Source of the DNA: Massilia eurypsychrophila
GTDB lineage: Bacteria; Pseudomonadota; Gammaproteobacteria; Burkholderiales; Burkholderiaceae_D
Direction of reading: 5' to 3'
Assembly (NCBI RefSeq): GCF_002760655.1
Contig: NZ_PDOC01000006.1
Location: 1 to 64,000 of the forward strand
Length of the DNA: 64,000 nucleotides
Below the pieces are notes generated by a model. That model was not told the origin of the DNA. It saw only the letters and a program-made list of their open reading frames with translations, and did not search any database. Made by a program: the position numbers and the translations under genes. Positions 16,918-27,334 of the stretch are shown in pieces. Every line of letters starts with the position of its first letter. Position 1 is the first letter of the stretch.

Positions 16918-18978
16918 ATGAAACGTCTACAGAGCCAGCTCGGCTGGGCCGCGCTGGCGCTCTTTGGCGCGGCTTCGCTCGCCTACGTCGCCCTCCAGCG
17001 GGGCGAGTCGATCAACGCGGTGTGGATTGTGGCCGCGGCCGTCAGCGTGTACCTGATCGCGTACCGCTTCTACAGCTTGTTCATTGCCGGCCGCGTCATG
17101 CAGCTCGACCCCGCGCGCCAGACGCCCGCCTACAAATTCAACGATGGCCTCGATTACGTGCCGACCAACCGCTACGTGCTGTTCGGCCACCATTTCGCCG
17201 CGATCGCCGGCGCCGGGCCGCTGGTGGGGCCGGTGCTGGCCGCGCAGATGGGCTACCTGCCGGGCATGCTGTGGATCCTCGCCGGCGTGGTGCTGGCCGG
17301 CGCGGTGCAGGACTTCATGGTGCTGTTCATCTCGATGCGCCGCGATGGCCGCTCGCTTGGCGACCTGATCAAATCCGAACTGGGCGAAGTGGCCGGCATC
17401 ATCGCGCTGCTGGGCACCTTCATGATCATGGTGATCATCCTGGCGGTGCTGGCGCTCATCGTCGTCAAGGCGCTGACCGGTTCGCCCTGGGGCAGCTTCA
17501 CGGTGATGGCCACCATCCCGATCGCGCTGTTCATGGGCGTCTATTCGCGCTTCATCCGCGTCGGGCGCATCGGCGAAGTGTCGATCATCGGCTTCGTGCT
17601 GCTGATGCTGGCCATCATCGGCGGCCAGTGGGTGCAAGACTCGCCAACCTGGGGCCCGATGTTTAACTTCACCGGCGAGCAGCTGACCTTCATGCTGATC
17701 GGCTACGGTTTTGTGGCCGCGGTGATTCCCGTGTGGCTGCTGCTGGCGCCGCGCGACTACCTGTCGACCTTTCTCAAGATCGGCACCATCGTCGGCCTGG
17801 CGATCGGCATCGTCATCGTCGCGCCGAACCTGCAGATGCCGGCCGTCACCCGCTTCATCGACGGCTCCGGCCCGGTGTGGGCCGGCAGCCTGTTCCCGTT
17901 CCTGTTCATCACCATTGCCTGCGGCGCGGTGTCCGGCTTTCACGCCCTCATTTCGTCGGGCACCACGCCGAAGATGATCGAGAACGAAACCCACGCCCGC
18001 TTCATCGGCTACGGCGGCATGCTGATGGAGTCGTTCGTCGCCATCATGGCGCTGGTGGCCGCCTCGGTGATCGACCCCGGCATCTATTTCGCCATGAACA
18101 GCCCGACCGCGGTGCTGGGCACGACGGTGGAGTCGGCCGCCGCCGCGGTCAACAAGATGGGCTTCGTCATTACGCCGGAGATGCTGTCGCAGACGGCGGT
18201 CGACGTGGGCGAGCACAGCATCGTCTCGCGCGCCGGCGGCGCCCCTACCCTGGCGGTCGGCATGGCGCAGATCCTCGCCGGCGTCATCGGCGGCAAAGCG
18301 ATGATGGCCTTCTGGTACCACTTCGCGATCCTGTTCGAGGCGCTGTTCATCCTCACCGCGGTGGACGCCGGCACGCGCGCGGGCCGCTTCATGCTGCAAG
18401 ACCTGATGGGCGTGGTGTCGCCCAAGCTCAAGCGCACCGAGTCGCTGCCGGCCAACCTGATCGCCACGTCGCTGTGCGTGGCGGCATGGGGATATTTCCT
18501 GTACCAGGGCGTGGTCGACCCGCTGGGCGGCATCAACACCTTGTGGCCGCTGTTCGGCATCGCCAACCAGATGCTGGCCGGCATCGCGCTGATCCTGGCG
18601 ACCTGCGTGCTGTTCAAGATGAAGCGCGGCCAGTACGCGTGGGTGACGATCGTCCCGACCATCTGGCTGCTGCTGTGCACCTTGACGGCCGGCTGGCATA
18701 AGATCTTCCATCCGGACATCAAGATTGGCTTCGTCTCGCACGCCAACATGTTCCAGACGGCGATCGACCAGGGTGTGATTCTGGCGCCGGCCAAGACGAT
18801 GGCGCAGATGCGGCAGATCGTGTTCAACGACTACCTGGACGCCGGGCTGGCCGCGTTCTTCATGTTCGTCGTCGTGGCGGTGCTGATCGCCGGCGTGCGC
18901 ACGATCATGAAAGCGCGCGGGCAAAGCGCGCCGACGTCGAAGGAAACGCCGTTCACGCCGATGCCGCAGGTGCCGTGA
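16918..18978 (+). CDS. cstA: CstA family carbon starvation / pyruvate transporter
   Basis: A 686-residue polytopic inner-membrane protein with the CstA N-terminal signature (NDGLDYVPTNRYVLFGHHFAAIAGAGPLVGPVLAAQMGYLPG) and about sixteen hydrophobic segments. CstA proteins import peptides or pyruvate during carbon limitation. I start it at the ATG at 16918, which has GGAGGA 7 bases upstream, not at the earlier in-frame ATG at 16903. The stop overlaps the start of ybdD (TGATG), the usual arrangement for this pair. Confidence 0.95.
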   Translation: MKRLQSQLGWAALALFGAASLAYVALQRGESINAVWIVAAAVSVYLIAYRFYSLFIAGRVMQLDPARQTPAYKFNDGLDYVPTNRYVLFGHHFAAIAGAGPLVGPVLAAQMGYLPGMLWILAGVVLAGAVQDFMVLFISMRRDGRSLGDLIKSELGEVAGIIALLGTFMIMVIILAVLALIVVKALTGSPWGSFTVMATIPIALFMGVYSRFIRVGRIGEVSIIGFVLLMLAIIGGQWVQDSPTWGPMFNFTGEQLTFMLIGYGFVAAVIPVWLLLAPRDYLSTFLKIGTIVGLAIGIVIVAPNLQMPAVTRFIDGSGPVWAGSLFPFLFITIACGAVSGFHALISSGTTPKMIENETHARFIGYGGMLMESFVAIMALVAASVIDPGIYFAMNSPTAVLGTTVESAAAAVNKMGFVITPEMLSQTAVDVGEHSIVSRAGGAPTLAVGMAQILAGVIGGKAMMAFWYHFAILFEALFILTAVDAGTRAGRFMLQDLMGVVSPKLKRTESLPANLIATSLCVAAWGYFLYQGVVDPLGGINTLWPLFGIANQMLAGIALILATCVLFKMKRGQYAWVTIVPTIWLLLCTLTAGWHKIFHPDIKIGFVSHANMFQTAIDQGVILAPAKTMAQMRQIVFNDYLDAGLAAFFMFVVVAVLIAGVRTIMKARGQSAPTSKETPFTPMPQVP

Positions 18979-19178
18979 TGCTCGACGAACTGGCGAAGGC
19001 GGGCCGCTATCTGGGGCAGAGCATGCGCCTGATGGTTGGCCTGCCGGAGTACGACACCTACGTGGCGCACATGGAGAACACGCATCCGGGCGAGCCGATG
19101 ATGAGCTACGACGAGTTCTTCCGCGAACGCCAGGCCGCGCGCTACGGCGGCGCCGGCAAAGGCGGCGGCTGCTGCTGA
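18978..19178 (+). CDS. ybdD: YbdD/YjiX family protein
   Basis: A 66-residue member of the small YbdD/YjiX family, recognisable from GLPEYDTYVAHMENTHPGEPMMSYDEFFRERQAARYG and a Cys-rich C-terminus. These proteins are regularly encoded directly after cstA and are thought to assist the transporter. The ATG overlaps the cstA stop codon. Confidence 0.92.
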   Translation: MLDELAKAGRYLGQSMRLMVGLPEYDTYVAHMENTHPGEPMMSYDEFFRERQAARYGGAGKGGGCC

Positions 19179-19256
19179 ATGGCCGCTCTGCACGCGAGTG
19201 ACGGGCGTGGATCGACGCCAACCTCATCGCGTCGCTTGCACCGATAAAAGTAGCGC

Positions 19257-19349
19257 CGTCATTCCCGCGCAGGCGGGAATCCATACTGAGCAAGCACCGG
19301 TGCGCCATCAAGCTCAGCATGGATCCCCGCCTTCGCGGGGAAGACGTTC
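19257..19349. repeat. REP-like palindromic doublet
   Basis: Two short hairpins, ATTCCCGCGCAGGCGGGAAT and a nearby TCCCCGCCTTCGCGGGGA, sit in mirrored orientation so that the whole unit (CATTCCCGC...GCTCAG) forms a larger imperfect inverted repeat. This resembles dispersed REP-type elements of G+C-rich Proteobacteria. It lies just after ybdD and could affect transcript ends. Confidence 0.7.
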
Positions 19350-19620
19350 ATTTTGGTATCGCAAATCGGTGATCGCGGATTCTGCAAGCGCCAACACCGC
19401 ATGAGCCATCGCGCCACGCCGGGCATTCTCCGATGCACCCTTCCCGTTTTCCTACCACGTATTTCCGCAGAAAAACCTATCTGTTTCCACTGGGACTGGT
19501 CTCATTTGCGACACGTCAAGGGTGTCGAGAATCTTTACCCGTATATTTTTCCTGCCGGAATTGCAATCCCCTGTAGGGCAAATCGCCCATCCCTTAACGT
19601 TCGCCCAACAGGTGGGCCCC
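19350..19620. other. intergenic region before the hybrid kinase
   Basis: With the REP-like repeat this makes a 442-base gene-free stretch after ybdD. No gene is supported. The hybrid kinase frame is open upstream to 19522, but the family match begins near 19621. Confidence 0.4.
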
Positions 19621-22569
19621 ATGCTAAATTTTGAGCGCTCCAGCCTCAACCAGAAACTGACGATCATTTCGTTCCTCTCGACTGGCACGGCTCTGATATT
19701 CGTCTTCATCGCCTTCGCCGTGACGTCGGTACTCAATCACCGCAAGGACGAGGGCATGCAACTGTCCTCGTTCGCCGGCGTGATCGGCACCAACAGCGTC
19801 GATGCGCTCGTTTTCAACGACCGCAATTCGGCCCAGGCCACCTTGTCGGCGCTGAAGGCGAAGGACGAAATATCCAACGCCACTTTGTTCGACCGCAACG
19901 GCAAGGTGTTCGCCCGCTACGTTGCGCCCGGCCGGGCCGAGGAGGCATTCGAGAACGTCGAACCGGTCAGCATGAACGAGGAAGCGCTCGCCCAGGCCAA
20001 CGCCAACGGCAGCGCGTTCTGGAGCACGCGGATGCGCCTGTACCGCCCCGTCACCGGCAGCGAGCACGCGGTCGGCATCGTCATGATCGAAGCGGACCTG
20101 ACCAACATGTGGCTCGACATCCTCAAGAGCCTGGGCGTGATCGCCGCGGCGATGGGCGGCTCGCTGACGGTGGCGCTGCTGCTGGCGTCGCGCTTCAAGA
20201 GCTGCATCGCCGATCCGGTCACCAAGCTGATCAACGCGGCGCAGAAAGTGTCGGCCAGCCAGAACTACACCTTGCGCATTGCGCACGAACGCACCGACGA
20301 ACTGGGCACCCTGATCGACAGCTTCAACGACATGCTGGCGCAGATCGAAGGCCGCGGCGCCGCCCTGACCCACCATCGCGACGAGCTCGAGCGCCAGGTC
20401 AGCGTGCGCACCGAGCAGCTGGAAAAGGCCAAGAACGCCGCCGAAGCGGCCAGCACCGCCAAGAGCGCGTTCCTGGCCACCATGAGCCACGAGATCCGCA
20501 CGCCGATGAACGGCGTGCTCGGCATGACGGAAATGCTGCTCGGCACCAGCCTGACCGACACCCAGCGCAAATTTACCAAGCTGGTCAAAAGTTCCGGCGA
20601 ACACCTGCTGGTGATCATCAACGACATTCTCGACTTTTCCAAGATCGAGGCCGGCAAGCTGTCGGTCGAATACATCAACTTCAATCTCTGGGACCTGCTC
20701 GACGACATCAACAACGTCTACACCCCGCAGGCGCAGAACAAGGGCATCGGACTCGACTTCGACATCGCCAACAACATCCCGATCTCGATTTGCGGCGACC
20801 CGAACCGGCTGCGCCAGATCATGGCCAACCTGCTCGGCAACGCCATCAAGTTCACCGACCACGGCCGCATCCTGGCCACGGTGCAGGTCACGCGCGAAGA
20901 CCCGCAATCGGTGGCGCTGCGCTTCGAAGTGCACGACACCGGCATCGGCGTCTCGCGCGAAGCACGCGGGCGCATCTTCGAAGCGTTCTCGCAAGCCGAT
21001 GGCTCGACCACCCGCAAGTACGGCGGCACCGGCCTCGGCCTGGCGATCTCGAAGCAGCTGGTCGAGTTGATGGGCGGCAAAATCGGAGTCGACAATGCCT
21101 TAACGCAAGGCTCCATTTTCTGGTTCACGGTATGTTTCGACAAGCGCCGCGTCGACCCCGACGAGCCCGGATTTTCGCTGACCACCATCGAAGGACTGCG
21201 CGTTTTGATCGTCGACGAACACGAATGCAGCCGCGAAGAACTCGAACGCCAGATGCTGGCGTGGAACGTCGCGTGCGACAGCGTCGGCTCCTCGATGGAA
21301 GTGCCGGAGCGCCTGGCCTCGGCCGCCGCCAGCGGCCGTCCGTACGACGTCGCCATCCTCGACATGGACCTCGAGCGCACCAGCGGCCTGTCGGTCGCCG
21401 CCGCCATCAAGGCCGATCCGGCTACCCGCGCCACCCGGCTGCTGCTGGTCAGCGCCGACCGCCTGGCGGCCGATCCAGTGCAGCGGCGCGAAGCCGGCGT
21501 GGCCTACCAGCTGATCAAGCCGGTGCGCGCCGGCGACCTGTTCGAGTGCGTCGCCGCGCGCCAGCGCAAGGCAGCCGTCGTCGCCGCTCCGCCAGCCGAG
21601 GCGCCGCCGCCGCTGCGCCAGCCCGTCAGCGGCCCGGCGCGCCTGCGCAAGGTGCTGCTGGCCGAAGACAACCCGGTCAACGTCGAAGTGGCCATGGCGA
21701 TGCTCGATAGCCTGGGCCTCAAGGTGACGTGCGCGCGCAATGGCGAAGAAGCGCTGCACGCGGTGCAGGCCGGTAAATACGACGCCGTGCTGATGGACTG
21801 CCAGATGCCGGTGATGGACGGCTTTGCCGCCACCTCCGGAATCCGCCGCCACGAGCGCGAAAACGGCCGCGCGCGCAGCCTGCCGATCATCGCCATCACC
21901 GCCAACGCGCTGCAGGGCGACCGCGAATCGTGCCTGGCCGCCGGCATGGACGACTACCTCAGCAAACCGTTCACGCAGCAGCAGCTGGCCGCCGTGTTGA
22001 GCCGCTGGATGGCGCTGCCGCTGGCGGCCGCCGCCGGCCACGACGGCGAGCGCGCCGTGCAGGCGGTGGCGCCACCAATGACGCCGCTGGTGGTGCCGAA
22101 CGTGCGCCGCACCGATCCGCGCCCGGCCGCCGCGGTTGCCCCGCTGGTGGCCAAGGTCCACCACAGCGAGCAGCGCCCGCAACTGCCGGCGGCCACGCGC
22201 GAACCGCTGCAGCGCGACGTCATCAACATGCACGCGCTCGAGAACATCCGCGCGTTGTCGGCCGACCGCGGCGGCGCGCTGGTGCAGCGCGTCGTTGCGG
22301 CCTACGTCGGCGACACGCCGCAGCACCTGAAGACGCTGCGCCAGGCCATCGCCGGGTTCGACACCGGCAGCCTGCGCAAGGTTGCGCACAGCCTCAAGTC
22401 GAGCAGCGCGAACGTCGGCGCCGAGGCGCTGGCGCAGATGTGCAAGGAAATGGAGAACCTCGGCCGCACCGACAGCACTGAAGGCGCATCCGGCATCCTC
22501 ACCGACATGGAGCACGAATTCCAGGCAGTCCGGGATTCGCTCAGTGCCATCCTAGAGAAGGAAACTTGA
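19621..22569 (+). CDS. hybrid sensor histidine kinase (CHASE8-HAMP-HisKA-HATPase-REC-REC-Hpt)
   Basis: A 982-residue inner-membrane sensor of the BarA-like type. Two membrane segments (about 16-37 and 170-190) flank a periplasmic CHASE8-like domain; HAMP follows. HisKA carries phospho-acceptor H290 in MSHEIRTPMNG, and the ATPase shows N- and G-boxes (GTGLGLAISKQL). The first receiver (LRVLIVDEHECS) is atypical because the usual acidic pair is altered, while the second (VLLAEDNPVN) has D726 in LMDCQMPVMDG. A terminal Hpt domain has H923 in AHSLKSSSANVG. The next gene, a response regulator with GGDEF-EAL, starts 1 base after its stop and is the obvious output partner. Confidence 0.92.
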   Translation: MLNFERSSLNQKLTIISFLSTGTALIFVFIAFAVTSVLNHRKDEGMQLSSFAGVIGTNSVDALVFNDRNSAQATLSALKAKDEISNATLFDRNGKVFARYVAPGRAEEAFENVEPVSMNEEALAQANANGSAFWSTRMRLYRPVTGSEHAVGIVMIEADLTNMWLDILKSLGVIAAAMGGSLTVALLLASRFKSCIADPVTKLINAAQKVSASQNYTLRIAHERTDELGTLIDSFNDMLAQIEGRGAALTHHRDELERQVSVRTEQLEKAKNAAEAASTAKSAFLATMSHEIRTPMNGVLGMTEMLLGTSLTDTQRKFTKLVKSSGEHLLVIINDILDFSKIEAGKLSVEYINFNLWDLLDDINNVYTPQAQNKGIGLDFDIANNIPISICGDPNRLRQIMANLLGNAIKFTDHGRILATVQVTREDPQSVALRFEVHDTGIGVSREARGRIFEAFSQADGSTTRKYGGTGLGLAISKQLVELMGGKIGVDNALTQGSIFWFTVCFDKRRVDPDEPGFSLTTIEGLRVLIVDEHECSREELERQMLAWNVACDSVGSSMEVPERLASAAASGRPYDVAILDMDLERTSGLSVAAAIKADPATRATRLLLVSADRLAADPVQRREAGVAYQLIKPVRAGDLFECVAARQRKAAVVAAPPAEAPPPLRQPVSGPARLRKVLLAEDNPVNVEVAMAMLDSLGLKVTCARNGEEALHAVQAGKYDAVLMDCQMPVMDGFAATSGIRRHERENGRARSLPIIAITANALQGDRESCLAAGMDDYLSKPFTQQQLAAVLSRWMALPLAAAAGHDGERAVQAVAPPMTPLVVPNVRRTDPRPAAAVAPLVAKVHHSEQRPQLPAATREPLQRDVINMHALENIRALSADRGGALVQRVVAAYVGDTPQHLKTLRQAIAGFDTGSLRKVAHSLKSSSANVGAEALAQMCKEMENLGRTDSTEGASGILTDMEHEFQAVRDSLSAILEKET

Positions 22570-22570
22570 C

Positions 22571-24694
22571 ATGGTCTCTCCTACCACCCACAAGCGCGGC
22601 GTCGTCCTGGTTGCCGACGACGATCCGGTGATGCGATTGCTGATGATCGAAATGCTCGGCCAGGTCGGCCTTGACGGCATCGAAGCGGAAGACGGCAAGC
22701 AGGCCGTCGCCTACTTCCAGGGCATGGCGCCGGACCTGATCCTGCTCGACGTCGAGATGCCGAACATGGACGGCTTCTCGGCCTGCCGCGAAATCCGCCG
22801 CATCGAAACGGGCGCGCCGGTGCCGATCATCATGGTCACCGGCGGCGACGACATCGAAGCGGTCACCAGCGCCTACGAAGCCGGCGCCACCGACTTCGTC
22901 TCGAAGCCGATCAACTGGCCGATCCTCGGCCACCGCGTGCTGTACGTGCTGCGCGCCTCCGACGCCATCGTGCGCCTGCGCATGGCCGACGCCCACAACC
23001 GCGCGGTGCTGGCGGCGATCCCCGACACCTTCTTTCGCCTCAATCGCGACGGCGTCTACCTCGATTACGAGCCAGGCAACGAGATGCAGGGCCACGACGC
23101 GATCGCCGCCTTCTCGGTCGAGACCTGCGTCGGCAAGCACATCACCGAGGTGCTCCCGCGCGACATCGCCGACCGCCTGCTCGAACAGATGCGCGGCGTG
23201 CTCGATACGCTGCACGTGCGCTCGGTCGACTACGAACTGGTGCGCTTCGGCGTCATCCATCATTACGAAGCGCGCCTGGTCGCCACCGGCGCCAGCGAAG
23301 TGCTTGGCCTGGTGCGCGACATCAGCGAGCGCAAACGCACCGAAGAACAGATCCGCCGGCTGGCCTACTGCGACAGCCTGACCGGCATCCCGAACCGCCA
23401 GGCCTTCCTCGAAACGCTGGAACGCGAACTGCATCGCTCGAAGGTCGGCAACAAGAAGTTCGCGGTGCTGTTCATGGACCTCGACGCCTTCAAGCGCATC
23501 AACGACACGCTCGGCCACAACGTCGGCGACCACCTGCTCAAGATCGTCTCCGAGCGCCTGCGCGAAACGACCCGGCCGAGCGACCTGGTGTCGCGCGGCG
23601 ACCAGTCGCACAACCTGGCGCGCCTGGGGGGCGACGAATTCACGATCCTGATCCCGGACCTCGAACGGGTCGAGAACGCGCTCGCCGTGGCGCACCGCGT
23701 CAAGGAAGCGATGCGCCGGCCGTTCCTCATCGAGGGCAACGAGATTTTCGTCACCGCCAGCATCGGCATCTCGCTGTTCCCGGAAGACGGCGACGACTGC
23801 AATTCGCTGCTCAAGTTTGCCGACACCGCGATGTACCACGCCAAGAATTGCGGCAAGAACAACGCGAAGCTGTACAGCTCATCGCTGACGATGCAGATCA
23901 TGAGCCACGTGAAGCTCGAAGTGGGCCTGCGCAAGGCGCTCAAGAACGAAGAGCTGTACCTGCTGTACCAGCCGCAGATCGACGTGCGCACCGGCGACAT
24001 CGTCGGCGTCGAAGCGCTGGTGCGCTGGCGCCATCCCGAGCGCGGCATCATCTCGCCGACCGAATTCATCCCGCTGGCCGAAGAAACCGGCTTGATCGTG
24101 CCGATCGGCGAATGGGTGCTGCGCACCGCGTGCAAACAGGCGATGGCGTGGCAGCGCGTGGCCAAGCGGTCGCTGCGGATGGCGGTGAACCTGTCGGCCA
24201 AGCAGTTCAAGGACGAGAACCTGACCCAGATCGTGGTGTCGGCGCTGCACGACACGGGGCTCGACCCGCGGCTGCTCGAACTCGAGCTGACCGAAGGCAC
24301 GCTGATGGACGACGCGCGCGCGACGATGGCCACGCTCGAGCAGCTGCGCGGCATCGGCGTGCACCTGTCGATCGACGACTTCGGCACCGGCTACTCGTCG
24401 ATGAACTACCTCAAGCGCTTCGACGTGCGGGCGCTAAAGATCGACAAGAGCTTCATCAGCGGGCTGCCGCAGGACTCCGAGAACGCCGCCATCACGCGCG
24501 CCATCATCGCGATGGCGCATGGGTTGAAGATGGTGGTGGTGGCCGAAGGTGTCGAGACCGACGCGCAACTGGGGCTGCTGCAGGAGTACGGCTGCGACCT
24601 GGTGCAGGGTTTCTACCTGGGCCACCCGTCGCCGCACGAGGCGATCACGCAGATGCTGCTGCAGCCCTGCGCCGAGCCAACCCCGACGAAATAA
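22571..24694 (+). CDS. response regulator with PAS, GGDEF and EAL domains
   Basis: A 707-residue c-di-GMP enzyme fused to a receiver. The REC domain (about 5-125) has D60 in LLDVEMPNMDG; a PAS-like domain follows (about 135-255); GGDEF is intact (RLGGDEF) but the canonical RxxD inhibitory site five residues before it is not seen; EAL is intact (EALVRW, then [17 protein letters not shown]). It begins right after the hybrid kinase and probably receives phosphate from its Hpt domain, linking an envelope signal to c-di-GMP levels. Net cyclase or phosphodiesterase activity cannot be told from sequence. Confidence 0.92.
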   Translation: MVSPTTHKRGVVLVADDDPVMRLLMIEMLGQVGLDGIEAEDGKQAVAYFQGMAPDLILLDVEMPNMDGFSACREIRRIETGAPVPIIMVTGGDDIEAVTSAYEAGATDFVSKPINWPILGHRVLYVLRASDAIVRLRMADAHNRAVLAAIPDTFFRLNRDGVYLDYEPGNEMQGHDAIAAFSVETCVGKHITEVLPRDIADRLLEQMRGVLDTLHVRSVDYELVRFGVIHHYEARLVATGASEVLGLVRDISERKRTEEQIRRLAYCDSLTGIPNRQAFLETLERELHRSKVGNKKFAVLFMDLDAFKRINDTLGHNVGDHLLKIVSERLRETTRPSDLVSRGDQSHNLARLGGDEFTILIPDLERVENALAVAHRVKEAMRRPFLIEGNEIFVTASIGISLFPEDGDDCNSLLKFADTAMYHAKNCGKNNAKLYSSSLTMQIMSHVKLEVGLRKALKNEELYLLYQPQIDVRTGDIVGVEALVRWRHPERGIISPTEFIPLAEETGLIVPIGEWVLRTACKQAMAWQRVAKRSLRMAVNLSAKQFKDENLTQIVVSALHDTGLDPRLLELELTEGTLMDDARATMATLEQLRGIGVHLSIDDFGTGYSSMNYLKRFDVRALKIDKSFISGLPQDSENAAITRAIIAMAHGLKMVVVAEGVETDAQLGLLQEYGCDLVQGFYLGHPSPHEAITQMLLQPCAEPTPTK

Positions 24695-24734
24695 GCGCTG
24701 CGGCGAATCCGACCTGCGAGCCTGGTGGCTTCGG

Positions 24735-27140
24735 CTACCTCTCGAAGCGCAGCGTGTGGACCGCGGGGCCGGGCAGCAGCCGGCCCGGCGTTCCGGCCAC
24801 CCACTCGGCATGCCCGCGCAGGAAAAACGGCGACAGCGGATGCCCGCTCTGCCCGCCCGGCATGTTGAAAATCCCCTGCTCCTCTTTCCCCGGCGTGACC
24901 GTCATCCGCTGCGACTGGCCGAAAGCGCGGCCGGCCACGCGCGGCATGTTCGAGTCGCCCGCCAGCTGGTCGGGCGGCGCCGACAGCCAGCGCCGCAGCG
25001 CCGGCGCCGCCATGCTGATCGGATGCGCCACTGCGGCCGTGTTGCGCGCGCCCCATGTCGCCGAGGCCAGCGGCGCGCCGTCGCGCGTCAGCTCGGCGAT
25101 CACCTGGTCGATCGCCGCCAGCTGCAGCGCGCGCCAGTCCGGATACGCCGCCGGCAACCAGCCGACCGGGCGCTCGTCGAGCAGGCGCGCCACCACCGCC
25201 GGCCAGCGCGTGCTCGCCGCCTGCATCGTCGCCTTGTCGTCGACTGCCGCCATGGCGCTGTTGGCCGCATCGAACAGCTGGTCGTGCAGCGCCCACATGA
25301 AGCCGCGCGCGAGCCGGTAGCCGGTCGAGTCGACGCTGGCGCGTCCGCTCCAGCCGGTTTGCAGCAAGCGTAAAAATTCGGCGCGCTGCGGCTTGTCCTT
25401 TACCGCAGCGGCGTCGAGCGCGGCGATGGCGCGCGTGCGCCAGCCGGCCATGAAGATCGCCCGGTCGTCGAGCGCGACGCCGTACACCGCCTTGATGTCG
25501 ACCTTCGGCCCGAGCGCGCGCAAGCCGTCGCGCACCTGCCGGTTGCGCGCGCCGATGTCGAAGCCGCCGTCGCCGATCACGCTAGCGCCCGCGCCCATCA
25601 GCTGGCGGCTGTTGGCGGTCGACAGCTGGCCGTCGGCCGGATTCATCAAGCGCGGATATTCCGCCGGCGCCAGCGGCCGGTCCCATGTCGTCGCCGCGCC
25701 GCCGGCAGCGATCGGAAAGCTGGCCGTTGCCGCGTCCTGCGTGCGGTGCGGCAGCACGCCCGTGATGGTCCAGCCGATGTTGCCCTTGTCGTCGCCGGCG
25801 ACAAAATTTTGCGCCGGGATGCCGATCGTCGCCGCCACGCTCAAGGCTTCATTGAGCGTGTCGGTCGTCTCGAGCTTGCGGTGATTGAGGTTGAGCGACG
25901 CCGGCAAATGCGCGATCCAGTGGATCGCATAGGTGCGCCCGCCCGCCTCGCGCACCGGTCCCAGCGAACTTTCGCGCACGATGATTTTCCGCGCCGGAGC
26001 GCCCTTGACGAGGATCGTCTCTTCGATACTGGCCAGCGTCTCCCAGCCGTTCGGCGTGCGTACGCGCGCCGCGTTGGCCGGATCGGCTTCGAGCGCGACC
26101 AGGTCGAGGAAGTCGCCGTAGCTGTTGGTGTAGCCCCAGGCGACGTGGCCATTGCTGCCGACCGTGACCACCGGCGGCGAGCCGGGCAAGGTAATGCCCA
26201 CCATGCGGCGCGGCTTGCCCTGGGCGTCAGGGAACTGCAGCGCCAGCCGATACCAGGTGGTCGGCAGCTGCAGGCCGAGGTGCATGTCGTCCGATACGAT
26301 GGCGCCGCCGTCCGCGCTGCGGCTGCCGGCGACGGCCCAGTTATTGCTGCCGACGGAATCGACGAAGTCCGCCGACGCGGTGCGCAGCGGCGCGCCAACC
26401 GGGCGACGCTGGCCCCACCAGGCTGGCGCCGCCGGTGGAATCGGCGCGCGCGATGCGGCCACCGCACCCTGGTCGAGTGGCGCGTCCCACTCGGTCGACT
26501 CGGGCAGCAAAAAGGCGCGCTGGGCGGCATCGGTGTGGTCGGCGATCCAGCCGCGCGCCAGTTCGCGCGGCTCCTGCATGCCCTGCAAATCGAAGAACAT
26601 CGCCCACACCACCAACAGCGAATCGGCCGCGCTCCACGGCCGCGGCGCGGTGCCGGTCAGCGCATACTCGAACGGCCTGGCGCCAAGCGCGTGCAGGCCG
26701 TCGTTGATGCCGGCGACGTAACGCTCGATGAACTGGCGGTCGTCGGCCGGCATCGATTCGAGCACTGCCTCGGCGCGCGCGCGGAAGCGGTGCTTCCGGC
26801 GAACCGCGTCGACCGGTACCGCCTTGGGGCCGAACAACTCGGCCAGTTCGCCGGCGCCGACCCGGCGCAGCAGATCCATCTGGAAAAAGCGGTCTTGCGC
26901 ATGGATAAAACCGGTGGCGTAGGCCAGGTCGTGGCGATTGCTCCCAGCAATCAGCGGCACGCCATGATCGTCGCGCGTCACCGTCACGGCGGCGTTCAGT
27001 CCGGCGACGCGGCGCTCGCCGTCGAGCTGCGGCAGACTGGCGCGCAGATACAGCCACGCGCCGAGCAACACCAGCGCCAGCAGGGCCAGCAGTCCCAACA
27101 GTACCCGTACCGACCAGCTCTTGACGGCGCCTCGTCGCAT
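24735..27140 (-). CDS. penicillin acylase family Ntn-hydrolase
   Basis: An 801-residue precursor. An N-terminal membrane anchor or signal (about 10-32) targets it to the periplasm. These enzymes self-cleave before a serine that becomes the N-terminal nucleophile of the beta subunit; S265 in DSVGSNNWAV is at the expected place. Family blocks DDHGVPLIAGSN, YATGFIHAQDRFFQMDLLRR and GNIGWTITG are present. Substrates may be acylated beta-lactams or acyl-homoserine lactones, which cannot be decided here. It is convergent with the upstream signalling genes. Confidence 0.93.
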   Translation of the reverse strand: MRRGAVKSWSVRVLLGLLALLALVLLGAWLYLRASLPQLDGERRVAGLNAAVTVTRDDHGVPLIAGSNRHDLAYATGFIHAQDRFFQMDLLRRVGAGELAELFGPKAVPVDAVRRKHRFRARAEAVLESMPADDRQFIERYVAGINDGLHALGARPFEYALTGTAPRPWSAADSLLVVWAMFFDLQGMQEPRELARGWIADHTDAAQRAFLLPESTEWDAPLDQGAVAASRAPIPPAAPAWWGQRRPVGAPLRTASADFVDSVGSNNWAVAGSRSADGGAIVSDDMHLGLQLPTTWYRLALQFPDAQGKPRRMVGITLPGSPPVVTVGSNGHVAWGYTNSYGDFLDLVALEADPANAARVRTPNGWETLASIEETILVKGAPARKIIVRESSLGPVREAGGRTYAIHWIAHLPASLNLNHRKLETTDTLNEALSVAATIGIPAQNFVAGDDKGNIGWTITGVLPHRTQDAATASFPIAAGGAATTWDRPLAPAEYPRLMNPADGQLSTANSRQLMGAGASVIGDGGFDIGARNRQVRDGLRALGPKVDIKAVYGVALDDRAIFMAGWRTRAIAALDAAAVKDKPQRAEFLRLLQTGWSGRASVDSTGYRLARGFMWALHDQLFDAANSAMAAVDDKATMQAASTRWPAVVARLLDERPVGWLPAAYPDWRALQLAAIDQVIAELTRDGAPLASATWGARNTAAVAHPISMAAPALRRWLSAPPDQLAGDSNMPRVAGRAFGQSQRMTVTPGKEEQGIFNMPGGQSGHPLSPFFLRGHAEWVAGTPGRLLPGPAVHTLRFER

Positions 27141-27334
27141 CGATTCCCCTCGTTATCTGTGTTTGGAGGAATGGTGCCAGAAAACTACCAACTCGGGAAC
27201 AATTTCGGCGCCGCCTCTGCCATCGGTTTTCTTCGGCCCGATTGACATGGATCAGGCATCGCGAAGGGCTCGCTCCTAAGCTGAAATCTAGCGCTCTGCC
27301 GCGAGGCGTCCGCTGCACATTGAAAGGAATCGAT

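Noticed and set aside
16927-19320. Long minus-strand open frame of 797 codons opposite cstA
   Set aside because: Composition is His/Arg/Asp-rich as expected for an antisense shadow of a G+C-rich membrane protein gene; no family is recognisable.
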